A stretch of 64,000 bases of DNA from Cristatella mucedo. Lineage: Eukaryota; Bryozoa; Phylactolaemata; Cristatellidae. A model generated the notes under the pieces. It did not search any database and had not been told where the DNA came from. It saw nothing but the letters and a program-made list of their open reading frames with translations. The stretch spans positions 480,501 to 544,500 of the forward strand of contig WPIO01000115.1 in NCBI GenBank assembly GCA_009760855.2. The letters are read 5' to 3'. Position numbers and translations under genes: made by a program. Shown here in pieces: positions 1 through 11,200 of the stretch; positions within the stretch are counted from its first letter, which is position 1, and each line of letters begins with the position of its first letter.

Positions 1-236
1 TCCTAGCACTCGCGCGGCCTGAACTAGGCCTTATCTAACAGCTGCGTATGACAATAGACTGAATTTTACTTGGTGTAGGTTGGAGCTTAACCTGCCTTTG
101 CCGGCCCCCGCCCCTCCCTGCCGCCATGCATGCTGCCGCAGCCCTTTTCAAATGTTTTATTTTTGCTGCTGCTGGTGCTGTTGCAATTAAAGAAGCACTG
201 CCAGCTGCAGTCCATTAGAATCCCAAGCACCTCTCA

Positions 237-242
237 TTTATT
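237..242 (-). terminator. Poly(A) signal AATAAA
   Basis: AATAAA on the minus strand about 80 bases past the stop codon at 324. It is the natural 3' end signal of the small membrane protein gene. Confidence 0.6.
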
Positions 243-323
243 ATCTCAAGGAATAGCAAGACTGCAAGTACTAAGCCGACTGGGAGAGCGAATAAGCGAC
301 GCCGTAGAGAGGCTCACGTAGAG

Positions 324-520
324 TTAAAGCAGCCCAGCGCTGCTGCTCGTGAGAGAAGAGTAGCTGTCACGAGGTGTCTGTACTGCTTTGCTCAGCATTA
401 ACCATTCCCGACACTCTTTGTCCCGTGACGATCCGCTTTTCTTGTTCTCTTGGCTAGTTTCGACACTTTCGTCGTTATCGCATTCTGTCACTTCTTCTTT
501 GGACAATCGACCATACCGAG
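324..520 (-). CDS. Exon 4 of the single-pass membrane protein gene (C-terminal tail and stop)
   Basis: 197 nt, opening in phase 1 after CGGCAG and ending at TAA. It encodes RYGRLSKEEVTECD and then a Ser/Lys/Glu-rich tail. The acceptor lacks a clear pyrimidine tract, so the first few residues may differ. Confidence 0.55.
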
Positions 521-3500
521 CTGCCGCTCACCAAGCCCAGCACTGCTGCGCCTTAACGGACGAACGGACTTGGCTTTGACGAGCCGAGCGAGGCAGGAAC
601 GCCTACCGTTTGATAGCTCCAAACGGCCTGAATGCAATAGCTTCCTTCTTTCCCGGCTCGCTTGCTTACCTGTGTTCCACAGCATGGCTTTGTACTTGGG
701 ATGGGGTTTCCAGTGACCTAAAATTGCAATGAAAAGCTTCAAAGATTTCAGCCACTGCTACAAATTAGGGATTAATAATAATAATAATATTGCACTTGAT
801 AAAGCGCCCTCAGAACTTAATCTCTTTCTAGGCGCTTTGCATTTGCTGCAAAGAGATATGCAATTGAATAGTAAGTAAAATCATGCTTGCAAAACAAACA
901 AAATGAATAACATGGTTAGGGGATTGAATCTTCCTTTGCTCGTCTCTCCTCTTTCTCGCTCTCGCCCTTTTTCTCCCTTAACTCTTCCTTTTGTCCTGTC
1001 CTGGTATATGTTCATACTCTCGCGTCGCCTCCATTCCACACAGCCACATCCATTCTCTTATTTCGCCCTTACCCCCTCCCTCTCAGGCTATCTGTCACAT
1101 CCCTCACGATTTCTCTCTCGCTTTCTCTCTCTCTCCACCGCGCATCCGCCTGTCTCCATCTCGCTCTTCACTCATTGCATTCCTCCGTCCGCCCCGTCTC
1201 TCATCACTCGCCTCCTATCCTTCTCATCGTCAGCCTCCGCCATAAGACAATCAGCCTCATCGAAACTCTCCATCACCTTCCTCTTAACTACTCCGTCTCT
1301 GTCGCTCTCCCATGTCCTGCTCCTTACGCTATCGCATCCTGCCATAATAATAATAATAATGCACTTGATAAAGCACCCTCAGAGAACTCAATCTTTTTTT
1401 AGGCGCTTTACATTTGCTGCAAAGGAATCGCAATGGAATGGTGAGTAATATCGTGCTTGATCAACATGAATAAAACGGGTAGGTGTAACAAGCACAGTGT
1501 CAGCATGCGAATGTGGTTAGTGGCAGCATGCACACTGTCAGCACGCCTAAGCACATCAAGGACTAATCACAGCGACCCACTAATGCTGTCCTAAATAGTT
1601 TTTTTTTAATGTGGTCAAGTCAGGGGATGTTGTGACGACAGTCGGGAGGGAATTCCAGGTTTTGGGAGCATACGAACTAAATGCACGGTCTCCAAAGGAT
1701 TTGAGGTTTGTACGAGGTATTGGTAGACTGTTGGATTTCGAAAAGCAGGTGGTACGATGCTTGGCCTGGTGGGGGAGCAGATCTGATAGGTAGGCTGGAG
1801 CCAAAGAATGAAGTGACCCTAGAGTGAGCGACAAAACCTTGAAGTCGATCCGTTGCTTGACTGGTAGCCGGTGCAGGTCGGCGAGGTGGTGTGATGTGGC
1901 AACTGCGACGCTCACGACAGACAAGCCTAGCTGCCGAGTTTTGCACCAGCTGCAATCGCCTGATCGCACATTGTAACGCCGAAGGCTCGGCGGGGTAAGC
2001 TTGACCTGCCCCTTACCTAGCGGCGTAGCCTAATGCCGTTCGGTGCGCGCCTACGCGCAATAAGCTGGCCGCAACGAAACGAGCGTTTCTGGCGCTGACC
2101 TGCTTACCGTTACTAAAGGGGGTCGTGAGTCCGCGGCGTGAATTGGAAGCAAGACACACAAATTGGGGATTTTACTGAACTTTATTCGCAAGCGCACAAA
2201 GTCGCTGCGCGTCTAGTTCAGCTTTATCTCCACACTCCTCGCACGTTCAACACTCTTGCGGAGGGAATACTCCTCTACACTAAGCGCGACCCGGACCCTA
2301 AACCCTAACCGGTGAACTAGGAATCCGTTCCCACCTGTGCCGAGGGAATACCCCAAACCCGCCAACTTAAACACTCGAGCGGAGGGAGTACTTCTCCACA
2401 CTGAAGTGCGAACCGGAGTCTAAACCCTACCCGGTGAACTAGAACTCGGTTTCCACCAGTGCGACCGGAATACTCGACACACGCCAACTCAAGCACTCCT
2501 GCGGAGGAAATACTTCTCCACACTGAAGCGCGACCCGGAGCCTAAACCCTACCCGGTGAACTAGAGCTCCACACACGCCAACTACGCCTAGCTCGCGCCG
2601 GCAAATCCCTATGCCGAGAGCACGTGCTAGCGCGCACACACACGACACAAAAGAAACACAAAGCACGAAAGAACACACAAAATGCCAGCTCGGGCGCGAT
2701 ACGACCGTGTTCGGTGGGGTTCCACCGAATCCTCCTAGAGCTGTCTCGTCTTGTTCCGTCCATCGCCGGCGGACAGCCCGCCCTCCTCCCTCGCTTTTAG
2801 AGAAACGAGTGCCCGACGGCGTCGAGGCGCAGAGCCGGACCAGAGACAAAAGACACGAGGCAAAAGACCCAGAGCGAGCGTCGCTCGACTCTTAAATACT
2901 TGGCTGAGACAATGGGGCAAGAGCTTAGTGGTATTGGGCCCGGACACCTTGGCCCATTACGGAAAGGAATGACTACCGTTCCCAGGCCACTGGCAGGGCA
3001 CCTCCGTCCAGCTTGAATGGCGAATGGGTTCCAGACGCTTCTTTCTTGGGAAGAGGGAAGGCGGGGGTTGATAGGCCAGCCAATATCTATCAGCAGCTTC
3101 CGCGAGTATCGGACCAATTCTAAAGGCCGAATCGCGGCTGCTCGTCTCCGAGCTTCCTGGCCTGCTCCTAAGCGCTTCCTCTCTAACCGCACTGACGCTC
3201 CTCTCTGGCTCACTGCTCCAGGACAAAGGGGCTCTAGCCCGCCGCCGAACAGCTCTTGTTCGCGCTAAAATTCAGCCAAAGCCAGCAGGGCGCTACAACA
3301 TGCTGGGAGGCCAGTAAGCAGTGAGTTGCAGAAGTCGAGACGAGATGTCACGAATGCATGGACCAACTTAGACGTGGTATCCTCATCTAAACAAGCCCGA
3401 ATTTTAGCAATGTTACGTAGCTGAAAGTCTTTTCTCTCCCTCTCTCCAATGCCTTCCTCCCTCTCGCTGGCGATCCGACCCTCCCTCTCGCTCGCTCTCA

Positions 3501-4670
3501 CCGCCTCCTTTCTTTGGCTCGCATCGCCTACCCTCCTCTCCACTTCCCCGCTGGCTATCGTTGCCTCTCCTCCCCTTCTGTTCACATCGCCCCCGTCTCG
3601 CTTAGCTTCCCCTCTCTACTCTTTATCTCGGCTCTCCCTCTCTACTCTTTATCTCGGCTCTCCCTCTCTACTCTTTATCTCGGCTCTCCCTCTCTACTCT
3701 TTATCTCGGCTCTCCCTCTCTACTCTTTATCTCGGCTCTCCCTCTCTACTCTTTATCTCGCTCTCTCCCTCTCTACTCTTTATCTCGGCTCTCCCTCTCT
3801 ACTCTTTATCTCGGCTCTCCCTCTCTACTCTTTATCTCGGCTCTCCCTCTCTACTCTTTATCTCGGCTCTCCCTCTCTACTCTTTATCTCGGCTCTCCCT
3901 CTCTACTCTTTATCTCGGCTCTCCCTCTCTACTCTTTATCTCGGCTCTCCCTCTCTACTCTTTATCTCGGCTCTCCCTCTCTCGCTTCCATCTTACTCTC
4001 CCTCGCCTCGCTCTTCCTCCCATCCTGTCCGTCTGCCATCGTTTTTTCTTCCTCTCTTATCATCTTAAGGTGGCCAAGTCGCCCCTTTATTGAATGGCAT
4101 TTCCTTATAGCCTATTTCAAAAGACCTTATTTACATCTCATTTAGTCGACTAAACCAAGAGAGAAAAAAGCATGTACTTTTCCCAATCGATAGTGCTAAA
4201 GCGTGAAGTCATGCACTGCTAGCGCTATACGTACGCCTCACCACACAGCCGCATTCAAGACCGACCATCGACTTACCTTTTGTGACGAAGCTATGTGAAA
4301 TGGCTGCAAACACCAGCCCAGTCACAGCACCTACAGCAGGACACGCATTCGCAGTGAAAGAATGAACGCCTTTATAATGTATTTACCTGATCGCGGCAGA
4401 TGAAGAAATGCAGCAGTGCAGGCGCATTAGTTTTTAAGACGCCGCAGGACGCGGGTCGGAAGGAGTAAGCGACGGCGGCTACCTACCTGCTATCAAGCTG
4501 TTCTTGGTGAGCCATTTCTCATGCTCCGTCTGCGGGAGGACGGCCTGGCTTACTCGCTCCCTGCCTTTGTCCACCTGCTCGACTGCATTTGAGGCCGTCC
4601 GGCTTACTCGCTCCTTGCCTTTGTCCACCTGCTCGGCTGCTTTCGAGGCGGTCCTATCCACTTTGTCCAT
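324..4670 (-). CDS. Unrecognised 160-aa single-pass membrane protein, 4 coding exons
   Basis: I do not recognise this protein. Coding exons on the minus strand are 4487-4670, 4277-4330, 670-717 and 324-520, joined with matching phase 1 at every junction. Donors are GTAGGT, GTAAGT and GTAAGC; each acceptor ends in AG. The ATG at 4670 is the first after an in-frame upstream TAG. Residues 1-46 hold an amphipathic repeat (EQVDKGKERVS, then EQVDKGRERVS). Next come a short polar stretch, one hydrophobic segment at about residues 58-74 (GAVTGLVFAAISHSF), a basic aromatic segment (HWKPHPKYKAMLWNT) and a Ser/Glu/Lys-rich tail ending in AGLL. The TAA at 324-326 is followed 80 bases on by AATAAA. The second exon is short (54 nt) and intron 3 is 3.6 kb, full of LINE and LTR insertions. 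The last acceptor has a weak pyrimidine tract and is the least certain junction. Topology is consistent with a helical N-terminus in front of one membrane span. Confidence 0.68.
670..717 (-). CDS. Exon 3 of the single-pass membrane protein gene
   Basis: 48 nt, phase 1 at both ends, acceptor ATTTTAG and donor GTAAGC. It encodes HWKPHPKYKAMLWNT, a basic aromatic segment directly after the membrane span. The fit of phase and splice sites is what links it to the exon 3.6 kb upstream. Confidence 0.65.
770..925 (-). mobile_element. LINE A 3' end, 5'-truncated copy
   Basis: An (ATT)n tail read on the minus strand, joined to the conserved 3' hairpin (AAAGCGCC stem pairing with GGGCGCTTT) and about 70 bp of the preceding 3' UTR. 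Confidence 0.8.
930..1340. repeat. CT-rich low-complexity stretch
   Basis: Long pyrimidine-rich run on the plus strand. The 181-codon open frame through it is a composition artefact. No gene is seen here. Confidence 0.7.
1343..1971 (-). mobile_element. LINE A fragment (C-terminal RT region and 3' UTR), interrupted
   Basis: The minus strand encodes degraded RT C-terminal motifs ([14 protein letters not shown], then [16 protein letters not shown]-like text) and ends in the (ATT)n hairpin tail. The copy is broken at 1971 by an LTR-like insertion and resumes at 3298. Confidence 0.85.
1972..3297. mobile_element. LTR-like element (solo LTR), 1326 bp, inserted in LINE A
   Basis: The element starts TGTAACGCC and ends GGCGCTACA, an imperfect terminal inverted repeat with the 5'-TG..CA-3' signature of LTRs. 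It is flanked by a 4-bp duplication, acat (1968-1971 and 3298-3301), which rejoins the interrupted LINE A reading. It holds a 122-bp tandem repeat and no coding frame I can support, so it fits a solo LTR of a gypsy-type retrotransposon. Family assignment is inference; the boundaries are direct. Confidence 0.65.
2220..2600. repeat. 122-bp tandem repeat, about 3 copies, inside the LTR-like element
   Basis: ggtgaactag recurs at 2311, 2433 and 2555, an exact 122-bp period. Units diverge by point changes. CCCTAAACCCTAACC inside the unit resembles telomere repeat by chance. Confidence 0.8.
3298..3431 (-). mobile_element. LINE A fragment, continuation beyond the LTR insertion
   Basis: The minus strand encodes NIAKIRACLDEDTTSKLV and a SRLDFCNSLLTGLPAC run, which lies directly upstream of the RT text at 1343-1971 in intact LINE A. 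Confidence 0.85.
3609..3985. repeat. 26-bp minisatellite, about 14 copies
   Basis: Unit ctctactctttatctcgg plus ctctccct, repeated almost perfectly, with one variant unit near 3757. It is embedded in CT-rich DNA (3430-4040). Because 26 is not a multiple of 3, each frame cycles through all readings without a stop, which creates two long false open frames. Confidence 0.9.
4277..4330 (-). CDS. Exon 2 of the single-pass membrane protein gene (membrane span)
   Basis: 54 nt, phase 1 at both ends, flanked by CTGTAG and a consensus GTAAGT donor. It encodes AVTGLVFAAISHSFVTK, the only strongly hydrophobic stretch of the protein. Confidence 0.7.
4487..4670 (-). CDS. Exon 1 of the single-pass membrane protein gene
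   Basis: 184 nt, 61 codons plus one base. It contains a 48-nt direct duplication (about 4540-4640) that encodes the 16-residue helical repeat. It ends before GTAGGT. Confidence 0.7.
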
Positions 4671-5119
4671 ATTCAGTGCAGCTCTTCTCGAAAAGCGCTC
4701 GTGCCTTGACTACCTGCGCTTCCAGAGTGCAATTTAGCGGAATGACGCAAGGCAGCAATGTCGTTTTTTTTGCATGTTTACCTCGGATGAAGCCAACTGT
4801 TTATAATTAGCGGCAAGAGTGAAAAGAGGCTCACCGCAATGGCCAATAGTAGTGGCTTCACACTCGGCTTCCGCTCCTCTCAAGGACGACCAACAATAGC
4901 CTGACCGCGTTCTGCGGCCGACTAAAACTATTCCCGGCTGTCCTCTCCCCCCGTGAACAGCCAGTCTCCTGCGCCGCCTTTCATATTGGGATCGTGCTGC
5001 CCACCCGACGTTCCACGTGTGGCTTGTTTACGTGATGGCTGCACGTCACGTGACGGCTTCACTCTGAGCGGCCTCTTGCTAGCCACGCTCGTCTGGCTCG
5101 TCGAAGGAAATCGCCAATT
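4671..5119. other. Upstream region of the small membrane protein gene
   Basis: No gene seen. Moderately GC-rich sequence at 4860-5100 could hold its promoter. No TATA box stands out. Confidence 0.3.
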
Positions 5120-5335
5120 GTAAAGTGCCCAGAAAGAGATTCGAGTTCTAGTGGTGCTATAACAAATGTATTACTGTTATTAGTATTATTATTATAATTA
5201 ACCAGTCGTGGATCCGAGTCCTGCACTGGGCGATCTTGTATTGCCTACTGCAAGCGCTTGTCATAGCCGTTAAGGCTCTTCTGACGCTTTAAAAAGTATT
5301 TAAAATCATATATTTGTTATTCAACTAGCGTTCCT
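5120..5335 (+). mobile_element. LINE A tail fragment followed by degraded SINE A
   Basis: 5120-5200 is a LINE A 3' hairpin with an ATT-rich tail. 5203-5335 matches SINE A from its B-box-like part (gatccgagtcctgcactggg) through the conserved agccgttaaggctcttct segment. Confidence 0.65.
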
Positions 5336-6829
5336 GCTGCTTGAGCGCCAGCTCCATGAACTCAACTGGTCTTCTTTTAGATGGTCATTTCTGTCGCGAA
5401 GCAAATCGTCGATCTCTTTCTAGTTGGTGATTACTCCCGAGTGAGCGAATTTCCGACGTGCGGCGGGCGGACGGGCACCGCAGCAAGAATTGGGGTAGGG
5501 CCTCTCTACAGGTACGGCTCTGATACATTTCAGCAGTTTCCCTATTGATCCTTCAAATCCTTTGGGAGTGCCTCTCGACACTCCTAGGGTATCACTGGTA
5601 CATCGCTTAACTGGTTTAGGTGCAACAGGTGTAAACGTAAGTCGGTCACCACTGGAAGCTCAATAGGCTTCCATTTCTGCGCAGACACCGAGCGCACTTG
5701 CTCGTGCTGGCTCGTGCGCATGTTATCACTAATAAAGTGACGTGCTCTCCGCAGAATATGTGAACTGCCTAGAAATAGTAATATTAGTGCTGTCGATATT
5801 TCGTTCTTTTGAGCCTGCACAGAGGTCTTGGTTCTTGTTAGCGTACTGACTGACGTACGGTGCTAATGAACACGAGACCAGTTATAACACTGCTTACGAA
5901 AATCTAGGAGCTACTTCGGTTAAGTTGCTCAGTCACCACTGCTCACTCTCCCACGCCGCATTGAAGCAGAGAGAAATCTGCCTTCAGTGTGTAGCTCCGT
6001 AGTTTCGTCGCCGTGGGAGGAGAAAGCCTGGAAAGAAGAAGTAGCCTGGCACGTTCAGCATATTGTGAAGCTTATGTTTCACGCCCATACTCATGTCTCG
6101 AAAGGTGTAACGCCGTCATCGGTAATCGCCAAGTTAGTCTGCTGCGGCAGTGTGAACGAAGCTTGCGTCAGCGACGGTCGTACCAGAAGAGCAAGAACTG
6201 TTCAGTCGCATTAACGAGAAGCGTCCAACCCCCCCAGACTGACTGTCACCGATGCGCTGGCAAGGACAAAGCCTAAAATGCAGCCGCGATGCAACCGTTG
6301 GGCACCCTTGAAGCCTTCCTTTTCCCCATCAGATTCGAAGGGGGGCTCAAGTGTCCCTGAGAGCTGAGACAGCCCGGCAGCTGCTTCAGCCAGACGCACG
6401 ATAAGCTTCAGCTTCCCCCCCCCGGGATAAATCAGAACGTTTAGGGCAGGTGTTACTGCGCTCCTGGCACGGCAGCCGGGTGTCGTACTAAGCTGCCCAC
6501 TCCAACACTGCCAAGTGTTGACAAACCTGCGGCCTCTGCTCGAATGCGTGTGACCGGTAGCAAGTTGCAGTAAGGTTTCAGAGCTAGTCGATTCGCAGAG
6601 CTAGCATTGTTTCGTGCATCTACGGACGGCCTTTTAATGACTGTACACTTATGTGATCTCTCAGCTAGTCCTTGTGGATCTCCCGATAGGTTTGATTCAA
6701 TTGATCCCAACAGGTTTGATGCAAGTCCTCATTGAGCATATCACATCGCGATGGCATCAACAGTACTGGTCTAGAACCGATCTCAAGTGGGAGATTTCAG
6801 AAGGTTGATATCAGCAGGTAGTAGCCATT
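5336..6829. other. Intergenic, no gene seen
   Basis: Short frames only. A C-run lies at about 6415. Nothing recognisable on either strand. Confidence 0.4.
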
Positions 6830-7475
6830 CAAGGAGCTTTGAAGTATGGGGCAATCCCAGAGGTCTGTGCTTGGTCCACGTCTTTTCACAATCTCTACTC
6901 TCACTCTTGTCGATGTAATCGCAAAACCCAATATAGACTATCATTTAAATGCAGGTGACGCACGGCCTGTGCCGTCACCCCTCCCTGCATTCCAGCACAT
7001 CGAACTACCTCAAATCCCTTTCAGCATCTATTGCTAATACTCGCACTCGCATGGGAGCAAAGTTTCTCAAATCGGATGACGACAAAACGAACTTACTAGC
7101 TACAAGTAAACCAAGTGCCACTCGGAAATTGGAAAACCTAAGCCTCAAAATAGACTCAACCAACTTGTATCTCCACTAGCATCCACTCGGACTCGTGTCT
7201 CCTCTTCCAAAGCCGTCTTTCACTGGAGGACGAAGCTACGTCAACAGTGAAGTCATCATACTTTAAAGCTATGCACCGTGGCGAAATTTCTTCGGTCCTT
7301 TTTTGTAGACAATGACGCCAGAGTCCAGCTAGACCAAACTGCATTCATGATATCCCACTTTTGACTTCTGCAACTACACTACTCACAGGTGGTGTTCGCG
7401 TCTTTGTAATATGACTCACGGCCGGTGCCAAAACTCCTCGCAGCTCGGCTTGTCAGTAAATGTCGCACATGTCAT
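6830..7475 (+). mobile_element. LINE A fragment, degraded RT
   Basis: Matches LINE A RT: SVLGPRLFTISTLTLVDVIA corresponds to the box before the active site, then FLKSDDDKTNLLA, then a diverged stretch to SAARL-like text. Several frameshifts and no hairpin tail. Confidence 0.8.
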
Positions 7476-7569
7476 GCGCCGACTCTGCAAGATGTGACCA
7501 GGCTAATTGCCACACTTGTGTCAATAGCCAATTAAAGAAAATTACCTCTGATTAGCAAGATTAGGCGGC

Positions 7570-7575
7570 TTTATT
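7570..7575 (-). terminator. Candidate poly(A) signal for SLC26
   Basis: AATAAA on the minus strand about 465 bases past the SLC26 stop at 8039. Other sites farther on are possible. Confidence 0.35.
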
Positions 7576-8038
7576 TACTACAACGTTCGTGATTTCGGAT
7601 TTAAAACCTTAGGCAAGCCGGCTTAACTAACGAAGAAGTATCAAAGGTGAGAAACCCATGAGCGACGACCTCCTCTCGAAAAAATCCGGCTGCTGCTATC
7701 GAAGCCCCCACTCCCAGTCCGCATTGGTCGTTCAGCTCAGCTGCTACGCTGCGACCGAGAATGAAGACGTCTGCCCCGACGCGAGCATGTCTGAGAATGG
7801 AGCCTCGGCTTCGCACGGGTTCGCTCTGCTTCTCTTTGCGCACTCAAGCTGAGGCGTCTAGCGCTCCTCCAGCTCCCACCGCTGCCTGCCGCCATAACTA
7901 GTGTTCGAAGGATGCCACTCGATCCCTCGAGCGTAGCTTCGAGAGGCACCGCCTAGTCATCGTCGCTGGTGTCCAGGTCCACTTCGTGGTCGCTCACGAC
8001 GACATCGGTCTGCAACTGGCAAGCAGTGCTCTTGGTCG

Positions 8039-8280
8039 TCAGCGGCGGCAAGAGGTGCTTCGAGAAAGTGCTGCTGCGAGAAAGCGCAGCTGCGATAAAA
8101 GTGCGGCGCCCTGCTCGCTGTGGCTGGCACTGCACCATCCGGCTGAAGTGGATACCTTCTCGTTCATCTCCTCGTCAGCAACAGTTGCTGACAAAACGGC
8201 ATCGTGCAGGGTAATATATAGGCTGTTCGGAGACACCTGCTCGTAGAATCCCGATCTCCGAAGCATTTTTCGCACAGCGC
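8039..8280 (-). CDS. SLC26: SLC26 exon 16 (STAS end and C-terminus)
   Basis: 242 nt. It encodes [20 protein letters not shown] and [11 protein letters not shown], then a diverged tail ending STSCRR and TGA. Another frame of the same DNA stays open to 7953 and ends in an acidic LDTSDDD, so the extreme C-terminus could differ by splicing. Confidence 0.9.
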
Positions 8281-11200
8281 CTGCGACAGAATGTGCACAT
8301 GTGAATGACTTTCATCGCACTGCTCCGTTTCAAAAGTGGTTACTAAGCGACTTCGCGTAGTTTACAATGCAGCGCATGACGGAATAATATAGCCATTCGT
8401 CGTTGTGGTGGTCACAGCTTCCAAGGCGCTATCTCGCTGAGCAGAGAAAAGAATTTCGTCGACGTCTTGCAGTAAAATTTCATGAGCAGGCTTCTTGGAT
8501 TTAATATCCCCCTTGCCTCGAGGGGTTTTCTGGGGAATTGGGTATCTGCTAAACCCTAAAGATCGAAGGGACGCGGTTGGCATAGAGTTATGAACCTACC
8601 CAGCAAAGTAGGGTGGATCTAGTCAGTGGGACATTTATAGGCTGCCAAAAGATTGTTTGAACATATTTACTTCTTTTAACTAACAAATACCCATAGAGAT
8701 CCTTGAGAAACGGGCCCGGGCTGATTTTAACTTGCTTGGGTTGTCTATGAGACAAGCCGACTAGTTCAACAGGTCTTCGTAGGCCTAGGGGGATTTTTGG
8801 CAGCTCACCTAGGATTTAATTACAGCGAGTCCAGTTTTGACGAAACGTGTAGTTCATAAGCGAGCGGTTGCAATAAATTACCCCTATCCGCCGCTGTGTG
8901 TAGTGTAGTAAATCGTCGTTATAACGTGCCCAAAAATGTGAATGGGCTTCGACGACACTAGCCACTGTAGCAATCCACAAGCACCATAAATCTGCTTCGT
9001 GAAACTCCCAACTTTGGATAGTACACCATGCTATCCTTAAAGTTTACTCACACAATTTCGTGCCATCGAGCGGGCGTTTTCATGCAATTCACTGCAGTGA
9101 GTGGATTGCAGTATTGGACCACACCACTGCTGTCTATTGCAGCATGAGAAAAAACTCCTGCTATCGTACAAAAGCTATTGGGTAAATTATTCCGACAGTG
9201 TACTACGATATTCACTCGAAGTTCCAGCTTCGCGCCACCAATTTCCTTTCAATTTTCGCTCAATTCGAGTGGATCGCTTCGAAACTCGGCGGAAATTCGT
9301 GGCGCCGCGAAGCGGTGCATGGCCGTCAAACTCGTTGGTGATAGTGCAAGGTACCAATCATGTGTGCTCGGCTGTGTTTCTAAAAGACCGCTCTCGAAAT
9401 TTGGATCCGAGTTGAAGCACTAACCTCAGGCTCGGGACAAATGCCGAAAGTGCAATTATAAAGCTGCCAATCGGACCAGTTGTTAATGTGCTCGCTCCGA
9501 CCAAGGTCTGGCCGAGGTCGTGGGCTCGAGCCCCGTGGCATATGTGAAGCGCCTGACTAGAGATTAAGTTCCCCTAAGGCGCTATACAAATGATTATACT
9601 ATATAATGCAAAATCGAAATCAAAAGTAAGAGGCCTTGACCGTCAAGTTTGGCCAGCCTAGAAGCAGAAGTTAGGTTTTGCCATACTACAGCTGCAAAAT
9701 AGTTTTGATCATTCCCCGGGCAACATGAATGCAAGCCTTTTGTCATACTGTTCGAGTCCTTCGTATCAGAAGAGAGAGGGAGAACGAGATAGTTTGAGCA
9801 TCGTCGGCTTAGATTAAGATATGAAAACGGATGCAAATGGACGAAGCGATCGATTGATCTTTCCCGTTAAGAGATCGAAATATGAGCCAGGCACTAAGCC
9901 ATTGGAAACGCCTCACATTACCCGTCGAAACAGAAAACCTTGTGATCTTCCTGGAAGCGATCAGGACCTTTTTTCTTTAGGCCGCGTCCATGGAACCCAA
10001 GAGTAAATGCCGGAATTATTATAACTTTCTCTGTGCAAAAAAGGCAATATAGCGATTGGTGAGCCGTGATGGCAGGCCAGGTAAGGCGGTTAATTTACAC
10101 GACCTCAGAACCGAGGTCGTGGGTTCGAATCCTGCAGTGGGCGATCCTATAATGCCTCTGTAAGTGGTGGCGATAGCCATGGAGGCTCTTCTGTCGCTAT
10201 ACAAAAGATGCTGTTCAATCAGCTAGTACTTTTTATTCCTATTCAAGTTATTCTGCTTTCCTTCTTGGAGCTTCGCCGTAGAGCACCCAACGGTCTAGCC
10301 GATGGAAGCGAGCACTGCAGGTCAAAATGCATCTATTCTTTAACCCTCAGCCACTAATTTTTGGAGTTCCGGGTCAACTCAATTGGAGGGCACGACACAT
10401 AACCTTGTGTTTAGCGAAACGACTTCTTTGGGACGCTTAACGACGCATAACTCCAGGTGACGGCTGAGCCGTACCTATTATCCTATTACCTACACGGCTG
10501 AATGATGATGAAAGTAGCACAAGAATGTCGCCTACTTCACGCTCTAGCTTCTAGAGGGGCAGAAGGGCCGTAACAGATTTGACCATGCATGCAGAAAGCG
10601 GCCATTTATTGTTTCCTGTAGGACTCGAGTCCAAGATCTAGGCACTCTGCAGTGCTCTGCTGGGGATGCCGTAGGCTTTTTTCATGAGAGGGGTAAAAAT
10701 AATAATAATAATGTACTTGATGAAGTGCCCTCAGAGAACTTAATCTCTTTCTAGGCGCTTTACATTTGTTGCAAAGGGAAATGCAATTAAATGGTAAGTA
10801 AAATCATGCTTGAAAAACAAACAAAATGAATAACATGGTTAGGGGTGACATGCACAGGGTCAGCATGCAAATGTGGTTAGTGGCACCATGCACAGTGTCA
10901 GCACGCATAAGCACACAAAGGACGAATCGCAGGGACCCACTAAATGCTGTCCTAAATAGGTGTTTTTAAGTTCCTTTTAAATGTGGTCAGGTCAGGGGAT
11001 GTTCTGACGCAGGTCGGGAGGGAGTTCCAAGCATTTGGGAGCATACAAACTAAATGCACGGTCTCCAAAGGATTTGAGGTTTGTACGAGGTATTTCTAGA
11101 ATGTTGGATTCCAAAAAGCGGGTGGTACGATGCTTGGCCTGATGGGGGAGTATGTCGGAGAGAAAGGCTGGAGCCATAGAATGAAGGGACCTAAAAGTGA

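Noticed and set aside
903-1448. 181-codon Ser/Leu/Pro-rich frame
   Set aside because: Pyrimidine-rich stretch running into a LINE A tail; no protein features.
2290-2310. Telomere-like CCCTAAACCCTAACC
   Set aside because: Occurs once per 122-bp unit inside an LTR-like repeat and is not arrayed.
3609-3985. CRISPR-like regular repeat
   Set aside because: Units abut without spacers; eukaryotic minisatellite.
3449-4093. Long Ser/Leu-rich open frames (up to 214 codons)
   Set aside because: They come from the 26-bp minisatellite in CT-rich DNA; two overlapping frames are equally open and repeat the same words. Not a gene.
8362-8583. 73-codon minus-strand frame in SLC26 intron 15
   Set aside because: Has an ATG but no homology. 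Phase does not fit as an extra SLC26 exon, since exon 15 joins exon 16 exactly without it.
10100-10140. tRNA gene suggested by a perfect B box (gggttcgaatcc)
   Set aside because: No acceptor stem or cloverleaf. The same unit recurs about 15 times with a common body and tail, so it is a SINE.
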